From the NCBI GenBank assembly GCA_964370225.1, contig CAYJII010000016.1, forward strand, positions 1-52,138: DNA of 52,138 nucleotides. The letters run 5' to 3'. Position 1 is the stretch's first letter. Every line of letters begins with the position of its first letter. The notes beneath the pieces were generated by a model, which was not told the DNA's origin, made no database searches, and saw nothing but the letters and a program-made list of their open reading frames with translations. The DNA is from CAYJII01 sp964370225. Lineage in GTDB: Bacteria > Bacillota > Clostridia > Oscillospirales > Ruminococcaceae. A program made the position numbers and the translations under genes. This document shows positions 23,690 through 32,688 of the stretch, one piece after another.

Positions 23690-26539
23690 ATGAGAAATAA
23701 ATTACTTTTAGAGACCATTAGAACCATACGATTGTCGCTTGGGAAATATTTGACACTACTTCTTATCGTATTTATGGGGGTGTCTTTCTTTTCAGGAATG
23801 CTCTCAATATCCGCAGCAATGAGTGAGAGTGTTGATGCGTACATCGATGAATACAATTTTTCAGATTTTCAAATTTATGCTAATTATGGACTCGATGACG
23901 ATGATATAAGCGCTATCAACTCGATTGACGAGAACATCAGTGCAGAAGGCGCAAAATTCATCGATGCAGAGGGTACTTTTGGCGAAACAAATTATGTTTT
24001 TCGTGTGGAATCCTTCAGTGAAAATAGTAATATCAACAAAGTTAATCTTATCGAAGGTCGTTATCCAACTGCACCTAACGAAGCATTAGCGGAAGTGCAT
24101 GGTGGGCTTTATGATGTTCCACAAATCGGTGATGTTGTTACAATTAAAAAGGCTACAGGAGAGCTTGATGAAATTTTAGCAGAAACTGAGTTCACTATAG
24201 TTGGCGTTGTGACCACACCAAACTATATGAGCCAAGAAAAAGGTTCGAGCACTCACAACAATCTGATGTTAAACACTTTTATTTATGTGCCTGAGGATGC
24301 ATTCCTAACAGACTTTTACACTGTCGCTTATGTTTTGAGCGCAGAAGCTATCCCACTCAATTCTTTCAGTGATGAGTATAAATCTATGCTCGCTGACGAT
24401 GAAGATAGTATCGAGGAATTGGCACAAACACAAGAGCTAATGAGAGCAGAAAAAATTATATCAGAAGCAAACGACGAGTATCAAAGTGGACTTGACGAGT
24501 ATAATGACGCTGTTTTAGAGTTTGAGGCTGAAATGGCACAGTCAGACGAAGATATAAAAAATGGATTTAGCGATATAGAAAAGGCAGAAAATGACTTAAA
24601 TGAAGCGAAAGCTACGCTGGACAACTCCATTAGTCAGATTAATTCACTAATTGATAGTGGCGCCGCTAGTCCACAAATTCTTGCACAAAAATCACTATTA
24701 GACACAGAAATCAATAATCTCAATTCTGAGCTGGAAAAACTACAAAATTCGCGTGTCGAACTCGAAGAAGCACAGATTGAGCTTGTCGATGCGCGTACTG
24801 AAGCAGAGACTGAATTTGACGAAGCTTGGGACGAGCTTATAATCGCAAAAGAAGAGATTGATGCGATGGGGATTGGCGAATGGACCATTTTGGATAGGGA
24901 TATGCACTATTCTATGTCAACATACGCAGACACAGTCACACAAATGCAAGTTATCGGGCTAATCTTCCCCGTATTCTTTTTCATGGTGTCTGCTCTAGTT
25001 TGCCTTACAACCATGACGCGCATGATAGATGAACAAAGAGGACAAGTAGGAGTGCTCAGAGCGCTTGGATATAGCCGTTTTGCATGTGCTGGCAAATATT
25101 TAATATATTCACTTAGCGCAACTCTAATAGGCGGTCTAAGTGGTGCTATACTCGGCATATTGATATTCCCCGAGATTGTGTATACTACATGGGGCATAAT
25201 GTATAATTTGCCGCCAATTAATTACGATTTCCCAATTTTTAATATGATTATTGCAATTGCCATTTTCCTACTGTTAATGGGGTTAACCACATACAGTGCA
25301 ATTAGAATTGAGACTTCAGAAGTCGCGAGCAGTTTACTGCGCCCAAAAGCTCCGACCGCAGGAAAAAAGGTATTCTTAGAAAAAATTACATTTATCTGGA
25401 ACAAACTGTCTTTCACATCAAAAGTTACCGCAAGAAACATCATCAGATATAAAAAGAGATTTTTTATGACAATTTTCGGTATAGCTGGTTGCACCTGCCT
25501 TTTAGTCAGTGGATTTGGTATGAGAGACTCTATTAGTGGCATTGCTTCTCTCCAGTATGGTGAATTGACACTTTATACAGGTGTTGCTAGCATTAGCGAA
25601 GATGCTAGCGCTACACAAGCAAGTGAAGCGCAAAAAAATATCAACGCTTTAAGCTCCGATGTAAGCAGTGTTTTGATGGCAAACTATTCTTCAAACGTCA
25701 CTTTTGGAGACAGTGATGCTGTAGCATATATTGCTGTGTACGATAGCAATGATGAGCTGCAACAAATGAATCTCACAAGAACTAGAGGAAGTGAAGAAAC
25801 ATATAGTCTTGATGAGAATACTGTGCTATTAAGCGAAAAACTAGCTCAGCTTTTAGGTGTGAAAATCTCTGAGGAAATCACAATAGAAAGTCAAGACGAA
25901 ACCAAAGCTACTGTTACAGTTGGCGGCATATTCGAAAAATATATAAATCACGAAATTTATATGAGCAGTGCAAATTATGAATCTTTATTCGGTGAAGAAG
26001 CTACAAAAAACTCTATACAAATAAAAACTGATTTAAACGAAGATATTCTGCAAGATAAAGTTTTAGCCATGGATTTTGTCAGTGGAATTACACTAAATAG
26101 CAGTATTACCTCAAGCTTTGATAATATTACCACGAGCATGAACATTGTAGTTGTCGTAATCATCGTGTCCGCTGCAATCTTAGCTTTTGTGGTGCTCGGC
26201 AATTTAGCAAGCATAAACATTGGTGAGCGAAAACGTGAAATTGCCACGCTAAAAGTTTTAGGATTCAACCACAAGGAAACAAAAGATTATATCTTTAAAG
26301 AAAACATGGTATTAACTATTTTCGGCGCAATTTTTGGTGTGGTGCTTGGAATATTCGCACATAATTTTATCATCACTCAAGTAGAGATGGACTTTATCAT
26401 GTTTATCCGCCTTGTATCAATTGAAAGCATGCTGTTTTCCGTGATACTGACATTTATTTTTTCTATTTTTGTTAATAGATTTATGTTATCAAAACTCAAA
26501 AAAATTGACATGATAGAATCGCTTAAGAGCGTTGAATAG
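23690..26539 (+). CDS. ABC transporter permease, FtsX-type, with long extracellular coiled coil
   Basis: The 949-residue protein has an N-terminal membrane helix (LTLLLIVFMGVSFFSGMLSI) and a long outside domain. Three helices of a first FtsX domain follow near residues 415-545, then a second outside domain and a last FtsX domain near 810-945. The first outside domain ends in a Glu/Ala-rich heptad region of about 130 residues, a coiled coil such as seen in large Firmicutes permeases of this class. The ATG at 23690 comes three bases after the ATPase stop; an in-frame GTG at 23681 is less likely. It forms an exporter or mechanotransmission unit with the preceding ATPase. Substrate unknown. Confidence 0.9.
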   Translation: MRNKLLLETIRTIRLSLGKYLTLLLIVFMGVSFFSGMLSISAAMSESVDAYIDEYNFSDFQIYANYGLDDDDISAINSIDENISAEGAKFIDAEGTFGETNYVFRVESFSENSNINKVNLIEGRYPTAPNEALAEVHGGLYDVPQIGDVVTIKKATGELDEILAETEFTIVGVVTTPNYMSQEKGSSTHNNLMLNTFIYVPEDAFLTDFYTVAYVLSAEAIPLNSFSDEYKSMLADDEDSIEELAQTQELMRAEKIISEANDEYQSGLDEYNDAVLEFEAEMAQSDEDIKNGFSDIEKAENDLNEAKATLDNSISQINSLIDSGAASPQILAQKSLLDTEINNLNSELEKLQNSRVELEEAQIELVDARTEAETEFDEAWDELIIAKEEIDAMGIGEWTILDRDMHYSMSTYADTVTQMQVIGLIFPVFFFMVSALVCLTTMTRMIDEQRGQVGVLRALGYSRFACAGKYLIYSLSATLIGGLSGAILGILIFPEIVYTTWGIMYNLPPINYDFPIFNMIIAIAIFLLLMGLTTYSAIRIETSEVASSLLRPKAPTAGKKVFLEKITFIWNKLSFTSKVTARNIIRYKKRFFMTIFGIAGCTCLLVSGFGMRDSISGIASLQYGELTLYTGVASISEDASATQASEAQKNINALSSDVSSVLMANYSSNVTFGDSDAVAYIAVYDSNDELQQMNLTRTRGSEETYSLDENTVLLSEKLAQLLGVKISEEITIESQDETKATVTVGGIFEKYINHEIYMSSANYESLFGEEATKNSIQIKTDLNEDILQDKVLAMDFVSGITLNSSITSSFDNITTSMNIVVVVIIVSAAILAFVVLGNLASINIGERKREIATLKVLGFNHKETKDYIFKENMVLTIFGAIFGVVLGIFAHNFIITQVEMDFIMFIRLVSIESMLFSVILTFIFSIFVNRFMLSKLKKIDMIESLKSVE

Positions 26540-26551
26540 TTAGGAGATTTT

Positions 26552-27169
26552 ATGGCACAAGTATTAAAAGAAGAGCAAAAAAACAAAATATTATATGCAG
26601 CTAAAACCCAATTTGTAGAAATTGGGTTTTCTGGCACATCAATGCGTGCAATCGCTAAGGATGCTGGGATGACTGTGGGTAATATTTATCGCTATTTCAA
26701 AAATAAAAAGGATATTGCAAACGCAATTATCTCCCCTGTTTTAGAGCAACTTGATGGAATTCTGATGATATTGTCATGCAATAGTGGTGATATACTTTCT
26801 CCTCCTGTGAGTGTAGTACAGGACGAAAACTCGCTCACAGAAATTTTGTTCCAATTAGCAGATTGTATGGTAGAAATTGAAGATAAATATAAATATGAAA
26901 CTGTAATTTTGCTAAACGACGATGAAATTAATGAGAACTACCGCACTTGGCTTTACATGCTCATCAAAACAATTTTGTACGGAAGCGGACATCCTAGTAC
27001 TGATAGTGAAGATAAACTTCATATGATGTCCTCTATTATATCTAGCAGCATTTTCGCTGGACTTTCTGATGCAGTAAAGATAAAGATTAGCTACGATATC
27101 AGCAAGGATGATTTTAGAATAATTCTTAGAAATTATTTTGATCGCTGCGTCTCAATGCTTAAGTTTTAA
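26552..27169 (+). CDS. TetR/AcrR-family repressor
   Basis: The 205-residue protein has an N-terminal TetR helix-turn-helix (TQFVEIGFSGTSMRAIAKDAGMTVGNIYRYFKNKKDI, about residues 15-52) and a variable ligand-binding C-terminal part. TAGGAG lies six bases before the ATG, 12 bases after the permease stop. It is the third gene of the exporter operon and probably represses that operon through the palindrome at 22925-22963, leaving DNA when a transported or related compound binds. Confidence 0.92.
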   Translation: MAQVLKEEQKNKILYAAKTQFVEIGFSGTSMRAIAKDAGMTVGNIYRYFKNKKDIANAIISPVLEQLDGILMILSCNSGDILSPPVSVVQDENSLTEILFQLADCMVEIEDKYKYETVILLNDDEINENYRTWLYMLIKTILYGSGHPSTDSEDKLHMMSSIISSSIFAGLSDAVKIKISYDISKDDFRIILRNYFDRCVSMLKF

Positions 27170-27199
27170 TCAAAATAAAGATATTTTATTTCAAATTAA

Positions 27200-27236
27200 A
27201 AAAGCAGTATGATTTTCTCACACTGCTTTTCTTTTT
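27200..27236. terminator. Bidirectional terminator overlapping the end of the MFS gene
   Basis: Arms 27200-27211 and 27219-27230 pair with one mismatch, followed by CTTTTT. It ends the exporter operon. The right arm includes the last codons of the convergent MFS gene (stop at 27218-27220), so the two ends are tightly packed. Confidence 0.8.
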
Positions 27237-28387
27237 ATATAGCTAATTGCAAAAGCACATATAATTACCCCAACTAAAAACAATATTATCAACCACATCG
27301 CAACCGACATCCCAAATATATCGCCTATTGTCCCCATTAAGTAACCACTTAATATTCCTCCAATTCCACCGCTAGCGCAATAAATGCCTATAGCTTGCTG
27401 CGTGTTATTTGGAGCTAGTGTGGATATTATCGCGATACCAGTAGGGTAAATTGTTGCATAAAATAGTCCCGATAACGCAAGTAATACTCCGCTAAACTCA
27501 TGCGTAATTATACCTATCGCAATTGTTATTATTGCAAGAAACGCCATTATTATTATACTTTTTTCATACCCAATGCGATCAATAATAACACCACCAACAA
27601 ATCTCCCAGCCATTACAAGCATAAAATATACAGACAAATATCTAGAAGCACTCTCAAGCGAAACTCCTTTTTGCGTTGTAAGAAACTCTACTAGCCATGT
27701 AATTATTCCCACCTCGCTGAAAACATATAGGAACACTACTCCTAATAACAGCACAAGTCCTTTACTAACTGGCAGTTTATTTTTGACTTGAGCATTGTCT
27801 TTCGTCTCTGTTGTATGTATATTTTTGTCTTTTTTATTAAACGCAATAATAAAAGAAAAGATAATTGCAACCGCAATAAACGGAAGTATTGTTATATACG
27901 CTATTTTCCAGCTAATGCTAGTAGCGTACAAAAATGAGCAGTAAAATGGCATTACCATGGAACCAATGCTATGAAAAAGTGATGTCCAGTTTAAGTTGCG
28001 CCCTTTGTTTTCCGGGTCTGCTTGCACTACTATGTGGTTTCCCGATACAGCTATTGCCCCGCCTGCAATTCCTGTAAAAAATGCTCCTACAAGCAATATC
28101 GCTATGTTTCCAATAATATATAATATTGTGCCTATAAGAAAAAACACAAATCCTATAACCAGCACTTTTCGACTTCCTATTTTTGCCGCTACAATTCCCA
28201 TTATAAAATTTGATATTGTGTAACCAATAAAGTATGCAGTGATAACTGTTCCACCAAGTGCATACGTTAGTCCATTTTCTTCTATTACAGAAGATATAGT
28301 AGCTGTCCTGGCACTTTCTATACATCCGTAAACTAAAAATACAAAGAAAATAAAATATATTATCAGTTTTGAGTTTTTAACTTTCAT
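27218..28387 (-). CDS. MFS transporter
   Basis: This 389-residue protein has about 12 hydrophobic helices in two halves. Typical MFS loop motifs are visible: GIVAAKIGSRKVLVIGF between helices 2 and 3, and GGVIIDRIGYEKSIIIM in the second half. The overall layout resembles sugar or small-metabolite transporters of the family. GGGGTGAAGG lies before the ATG. It is divergent from an AraC-type regulator with an N-terminal cupin, which probably controls it. The substrate cannot be told. Confidence 0.88.
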   Translation of the reverse strand: MKVKNSKLIIYFIFFVFLVYGCIESARTATISSVIEENGLTYALGGTVITAYFIGYTISNFIMGIVAAKIGSRKVLVIGFVFFLIGTILYIIGNIAILLVGAFFTGIAGGAIAVSGNHIVVQADPENKGRNLNWTSLFHSIGSMVMPFYCSFLYATSISWKIAYITILPFIAVAIIFSFIIAFNKKDKNIHTTETKDNAQVKNKLPVSKGLVLLLGVVFLYVFSEVGIITWLVEFLTTQKGVSLESASRYLSVYFMLVMAGRFVGGVIIDRIGYEKSIIIMAFLAIITIAIGIITHEFSGVLLALSGLFYATIYPTGIAIISTLAPNNTQQAIGIYCASGGIGGILSGYLMGTIGDIFGMSVAMWLIILFLVGVIICAFAISYIKRKAV

Positions 28388-28539
28388 TGACCTTCACCCC
28401 ATCATCATACAATTTTAGTGCACTGTTGTCATTAACACAGTTCGTACAAACTCCATTAGTAACTATCAACTTAAAATCATACTGTAGTAATCGCGTCTGG
28501 TATCTTATTTTAATGACAAACACATCCTTTCATGTAAAT

Positions 28540-28568
28540 TTGCATAATAATAATATTCATGGTATAAT
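28540..28568 (+). promoter_or_regulatory. Promoter of the AraC regulator gene
   Basis: TTGCAT (28540-28545), 17 bp and TATAAT (28563-28568) lie 33 bases before the TTG start, leaving a short leader with AAGGAG. Confidence 0.7.
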
Positions 28569-28600
28569 GCGTTTTAATGATATTTTAAGGAGTTGACACC

Positions 28601-29512
28601 TTGTCTGAAAAAAATCAGCTAAATCATCAGCACGACAATACTTTTGAAGAAACTAACGTGTATGGAACACGACATGGTAGTACTGAATATCCATTAGCAT
28701 CATATGACAATTATCGCCGCTGTAATAAGGGTGACGTTATTTTAGATGCGCATTGGCATCATGAATACGAAATACTTATAGTAACACAGGGGGAAATCAG
28801 TGTTAATATTGATAATTCAGTTTATAAGCTAAAGGAAGGGCAATTTGTTTTTATCGCTTCCCGCCAACTGCATTCATGCATCGCTCTGTGTGAAAATGAA
28901 TGTGCTTATACTTCTGTTGTATTCGATATATCATTGCTTGTAAACCTCAGCCACGATATAGATCAAACCACATACTTTTCCCCATTGCTATGTAAAGAAA
29001 TATCTCTTCCCACAGTGCTAGAAGAACAAAACACATATAATGAAATAATATATAATCATGTTACTTCGATAGCCAGTCTTTATGCAAAATCCAATAGCAC
29101 CTTTACTTTACAAATCAAAGGGCATCTATACTTTATTTTTGCAATATTATTTGAGTATTCAGTTAAATCTTCACCATTAACTCAAAGCCAGATACGAAAT
29201 ATATCACAAGTAAAAAATGTTTTAAGATATATTGACGAGCATATATATGAGCCACTGAGCACGGATTCTTTGAGCCAAGTATTATGTGTAAGTAACGAAC
29301 ATTTTTGTCGTTTATTCAAAAAAACAACAGGTAGAACTCCTGTTGATTACATTAACAATAAAAAGATGATTAAAGCAGCAGAGTTATTGCAGGTAGGGGA
29401 TAAAAAAATCATTGAAGTCGCTTTTTTACTCGGCTATAATAACTTAAGCCACTTTAATCGGCTTTTCAAAAGATATATGAAAAAACTACCTAAAGAATAT
29501 AAGCCAAAATAA
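28601..29512 (+). CDS. AraC-family regulator with N-terminal cupin
   Basis: The 303-residue protein has a cupin sensing domain (about residues 35-110; HWHHEYEILIVTQGEISVNI and REL-like RQLHSCIAL). Two helix-turn-helix motifs of AraC type follow in the last 100 residues (STDSLSQVLCVSNEHFCRLFKK and IIEVAFLLGYNNLSHFNRLFKRY). The start is TTG at 28601, with AAGGAG eleven bases before it. Cupin-AraC regulators usually respond to sugars. The divergent MFS transporter is the nearest candidate target; a link to the sugar genes downstream is also possible. Confidence 0.92.
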   Translation: MSEKNQLNHQHDNTFEETNVYGTRHGSTEYPLASYDNYRRCNKGDVILDAHWHHEYEILIVTQGEISVNIDNSVYKLKEGQFVFIASRQLHSCIALCENECAYTSVVFDISLLVNLSHDIDQTTYFSPLLCKEISLPTVLEEQNTYNEIIYNHVTSIASLYAKSNSTFTLQIKGHLYFIFAILFEYSVKSSPLTQSQIRNISQVKNVLRYIDEHIYEPLSTDSLSQVLCVSNEHFCRLFKKTTGRTPVDYINNKKMIKAAELLQVGDKKIIEVAFLLGYNNLSHFNRLFKRYMKKLPKEYKPK

Positions 29513-29802
29513 ATTTTGTCCTATATGTGAATTATACATCTAAAACATAATTAAGGCTTACACTATAATGATAATGAAACTATACTATTTTGATATTACA
29601 TATTTTCACTGTACTTAATTATAAATAAAGACAAATTTAAATCCCACATTTATCATACACTTAAAAATAAGGAATAGCAATAATAATTGCTATTCCTTAT
29701 TTTTATTTTGTATCGCACAACTCTATAAATCATCACTCAAGAGTTAAAATTCTTACACTAATCAGTGTTATCCCAAAGATAAAACTATAATCTTACAAAC
29801 CA
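29513..29802. other. Intergenic stretch with one terminator
   Basis: Apart from the strong hairpin at 29663-29704, I see no gene, RNA or promoter I can defend in these 290 bases. The stretch is very AT-rich. Confidence 0.6.
29663..29709. terminator. Bidirectional terminator between AraC gene and isomerase gene
   Basis: A perfect 19-bp stem (29663-29681 with 29686-29704) around AATA has A/T runs on both sides. It can end the AraC transcript and the convergent sugar operon. Confidence 0.85.
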
Positions 29803-30660
29803 TTATAGATTTTCTTTAATCCAAGTGCAATCTTCTTTTAAGCAAACTACTCTTTCTTTAGGTTCATTATAGCTATATTCACGTTCAACAACATAAATTA
29901 TATCTTCATCAGATTGTGCATCAGCCGCTGCTTTAACTGCTTTCCAGTCAACATTCCCCTGTCCTTGTGCAACGTTTACGCTATTGCGTAAATTTCTTTG
30001 TTTTAGTTCTTCTTCTGTTAAAATTCGATTACCGTTTGCATCGCGTTTTATAACTGGTGTAGGTTCTGTGCTATGTCGTGACACTGGTGGAGTTACGCCT
30101 AATTCGCCTGCATTTTCCTTTATATGAATTAATTTGACTCTACCTTTGTTTGCATTAATGTACTCGACTGCATTAACACCCGCTGCTGTAACCCATCCAC
30201 AATCAAATTCAAACACAACATAATTTGGATCAGTATACTCAATTAACCAATCAAGCAAATATTTGCCATCATCTACATGAAACTCTTGCGTATGATTGTG
30301 ATACCCCATTTTCATGCCATATTTTGAACATTTTTTACCCAAATCATTTAAATCATTTGCAAGTTCTCTCGCTTCTTCTTTTGTTGCAAAAGGAGCGTAT
30401 GGTACAATAATATACTTTACGCCTACTTCTGCTAAAAACTCAATTTGCTCCTCAACTTTTTCCAACGGAACATGTGAAGATAGCGCTTCAACGCCTGCTT
30501 CCTCAAGCGCTTTTTTCACTTGAGCAGCTGTTAAATTTTCGTAACCACCTGCAAACTCTACTAAATTGAACCCTATTTCTCCACTCGTTTTTATTCTTTC
30601 AAGAAAATCTAGTTCACAATCAAATGTGTACGAATACAGTTGAATTCCAATTTTATTCAT
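29803..30660 (-). CDS. Sugar phosphate isomerase/epimerase (TIM barrel)
   Basis: The 285-residue protein is of the xylose-isomerase-like TIM-barrel family: MNKIGIQLYSYT at the start, LSSHVPLE, MGYHNHTQEF, VFEFDCGWVTAAG, KLIHIKENAG and VVEREYS near the end. The conserved Glu, Asp and His of the metal site are present. Such enzymes isomerise or epimerise keto-sugars and inositols. AAAGGAAG lies before the ATG at 30660; the frame extends upstream without a better site. It is the last gene behind the LplABC-type transporter and so probably acts on the imported sugar. Confidence 0.88.
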   Translation of the reverse strand: MNKIGIQLYSYTFDCELDFLERIKTSGEIGFNLVEFAGGYENLTAAQVKKALEEAGVEALSSHVPLEKVEEQIEFLAEVGVKYIIVPYAPFATKEEARELANDLNDLGKKCSKYGMKMGYHNHTQEFHVDDGKYLLDWLIEYTDPNYVVFEFDCGWVTAAGVNAVEYINANKGRVKLIHIKENAGELGVTPPVSRHSTEPTPVIKRDANGNRILTEEELKQRNLRNSVNVAQGQGNVDWKAVKAAADAQSDEDIIYVVEREYSYNEPKERVVCLKEDCTWIKENL

Positions 30661-30721
30661 AATGTTTCTTCCTTTCATACTAATGTTTATTCTGACATTT
30701 CGAATCTAAACCAAATTTTTT

Positions 30722-31609
30722 CTAGCCTTTAACCGCACCTATTGTAATTCCTTTTACAAAAAATCTTTGAAAAAATGGATATATCACTAAAACAGGTAAA
30801 ACACCTACAACTGCAATTGCCATTTTTATACTAACACTTGGCATAGTCTGTGCTATTTCCGCAGCTGCTGCTGAATCCATCCCACTCTTTAGAGCTTGAA
30901 CATCCCGTAACATATGATTTAAAAGCACTTGAATGCTATATAAATCTTGATCTTGTATATAGTATAAACCATTTCTCCAGTCATTCCAATAAGCCAGTCC
31001 GATTAATAATGTCATAGTTGCCATCATCGGTGTACTCATTGGTAATACTATTTTAAAAAGAATTCTGTACTCTCCCGCACCATCAATTTTTGACGCTTCA
31101 ATAACTGCATCTGGTATATTTGTAGTGAAATATGTCCTCATCATAATAACATAAAATGCATTAACAAGTAAAGCTGGTATTAATAGTGCAAATATAGTAT
31201 TCTTAATGTCTAGGTAACGTGTGTACATTATATATGTCGGAACTAGCCCCCCATTAAACAGCATTGTAAAAAATACAAAGAAAGCTAGTTTGTTTCTTCC
31301 AGGTAAATCTTTTCTCGATAGCGGGTACGCCATTAATGCGGTTATAAAAAGTCCAACTACCGTACCTATTACTGTAACTAATATTGTAATGCCATATGCA
31401 GAAAAAATTTGCGCGCTATTTTTAAACATATATGCGTACGACTCTATGCTAAATTCAGCTGGGAAAAATGAATACCCATCTCTGATTAATGCCTCTTCTG
31501 CTGTAAATGAAGATAATATCAGCAAAGCAAAAGGAAGTAGACAGCATAATGATAAGAAAATCATTAAAATATTAGCAAAAAGCTGAAAGCCTCTATCTTT
31601 TTTTACCAT
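30722..31609 (-). CDS. Sugar ABC transporter permease, LplC/YtcP type
   Basis: The 295-residue protein has six membrane helices and the permease loop EASKIDGAGEYRILFKIVLPMSTP, the site that contacts the ATPase. The N-terminal pattern (LPFALLILSSFTAEEALIRDGYSFFP) is that of the LplC group in carbohydrate uptake systems. The gene starts 17 bases after the stop of the partner permease gene. No ATPase gene is present, which is usual for this class; a shared MsmK-like ATPase elsewhere would supply energy. Confidence 0.93.
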   Translation of the reverse strand: MVKKDRGFQLFANILMIFLSLCCLLPFALLILSSFTAEEALIRDGYSFFPAEFSIESYAYMFKNSAQIFSAYGITILVTVIGTVVGLFITALMAYPLSRKDLPGRNKLAFFVFFTMLFNGGLVPTYIMYTRYLDIKNTIFALLIPALLVNAFYVIMMRTYFTTNIPDAVIEASKIDGAGEYRILFKIVLPMSTPMMATMTLLIGLAYWNDWRNGLYYIQDQDLYSIQVLLNHMLRDVQALKSGMDSAAAAEIAQTMPSVSIKMAIAVVGVLPVLVIYPFFQRFFVKGITIGAVKG

Positions 31610-31626
31610 AATTATTTATTCCTCCA

Positions 31627-32577
31627 TTAAAACAGTGCATTATCTTCGCCAGCTACTTTTCTAACTGTAAAGTTTGCAAGCAAAACTAATATAAAACCAA
31701 CTACTGATTGATAAAATCCTGCAGCAGAGGACATTCCTACATTATTCAATCTAACTAGTCCACGATAAACATATGTATCTATTGTGTTTGTAACATCGTA
31801 TAATGGACCCGAGTCCATAGGAACTTGATAAAACAATCCAAAGTCTGAGTAGAAAATTCTTCCTATCGCCATTAGTGTTAATGTGATTACTGTCGGCATT
31901 AGCCCAGGTAATGTTATATGTACTATTTGCTGCCATCTATTTGCCCCATCTATTTCAGCTGCTTCATAGTACCCTCTATCTATTCCTACAAGTGTAGCAT
32001 AATAAAGTATGCAGTTATAACCAAATGACTTCCACAAATTCACTATAATGAGTATGCCTGGCCAATATTCAGATTCAGTATACCACGCTATGGGTTCTAT
32101 CCCTAACATAGGTAACAATGTATTATTTAAAAAGCCTGTTTCGCTACTTAGCATAGCAAACACCAAATAGCTTACTACAATAATCGAAATTAGATATGGC
32201 AATAATATTATTGTTTGATACATTTGCTTTAGACTTTTTGAGGTAAGCTCTCCTAAAATTATCGCCACTGCAATAGCAATAAGAGTCCCCAAAATAATAA
32301 ATGCTAGATTATATAGTATTGTATTTCTAGTGATTACAAAAGCATCCTGCGTCTTAAATAAATATGTAAAATTGCTAAGCCCTGCCCAATCGCTTCCTAA
32401 AATACCTTTATTCCAATTTATATTTTTAAATGCAATTATTAGTCCCATCATAGGAGCGTAGTTATTTAACAACAGGTAAAGTCCACCTGGTAAAAACATC
32501 AGATAAAGTGGCAACCACTTTAAAAACACATGTTTTTTACTGCTTTTAACAGTATTTTGTATTTTCTCTTTAGCCAA
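31627..32577 (-). CDS. Sugar ABC transporter permease, LplB/YtcO type
   Basis: The 316-residue protein has six membrane helices after a positively charged N-terminus. It contains NYAPMMGLIIAFKNINW and GLSNFTYLF, typical of LplB permeases, and the loop EAAEIDGANRWQQIVHITLPGL for ATPase contact. It pairs with the downstream permease. It follows the binding-protein gene after a 111-base gap that holds a stable hairpin. Confidence 0.93.
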   Translation of the reverse strand: MAKEKIQNTVKSSKKHVFLKWLPLYLMFLPGGLYLLLNNYAPMMGLIIAFKNINWNKGILGSDWAGLSNFTYLFKTQDAFVITRNTILYNLAFIILGTLIAIAVAIILGELTSKSLKQMYQTIILLPYLISIIVVSYLVFAMLSSETGFLNNTLLPMLGIEPIAWYTESEYWPGILIIVNLWKSFGYNCILYYATLVGIDRGYYEAAEIDGANRWQQIVHITLPGLMPTVITLTLMAIGRIFYSDFGLFYQVPMDSGPLYDVTNTIDTYVYRGLVRLNNVGMSSAAGFYQSVVGFILVLLANFTVRKVAGEDNALF

Positions 32578-32603
32578 ATCTAAACTACTCCTCTCTTTAA
32601 TAT

Positions 32604-32636
32604 TTATGCATTGAAGCCAATTAGCCTCAATGCATA
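32604..32636 (-). promoter_or_regulatory. Hairpin between binding-protein and permease genes
   Basis: Arms 32604-32617 and 32623-32636 form a 14-bp stem with one G-U pair. On the minus strand no long T-run follows. It looks like an mRNA-stabilising or partly terminating hairpin that would raise binding-protein levels above those of the permeases. Confidence 0.55.
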
Positions 32637-32688
32637 ATTCTCTTTACTTGCTATATCAAACATAACAAGCTAATATTAATTTTATAGG

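Noticed and set aside
28388..28600. Plus-strand open frame 28387-28596
   Set aside because: No ribosome site, and it overlaps the promoter of the AraC gene.
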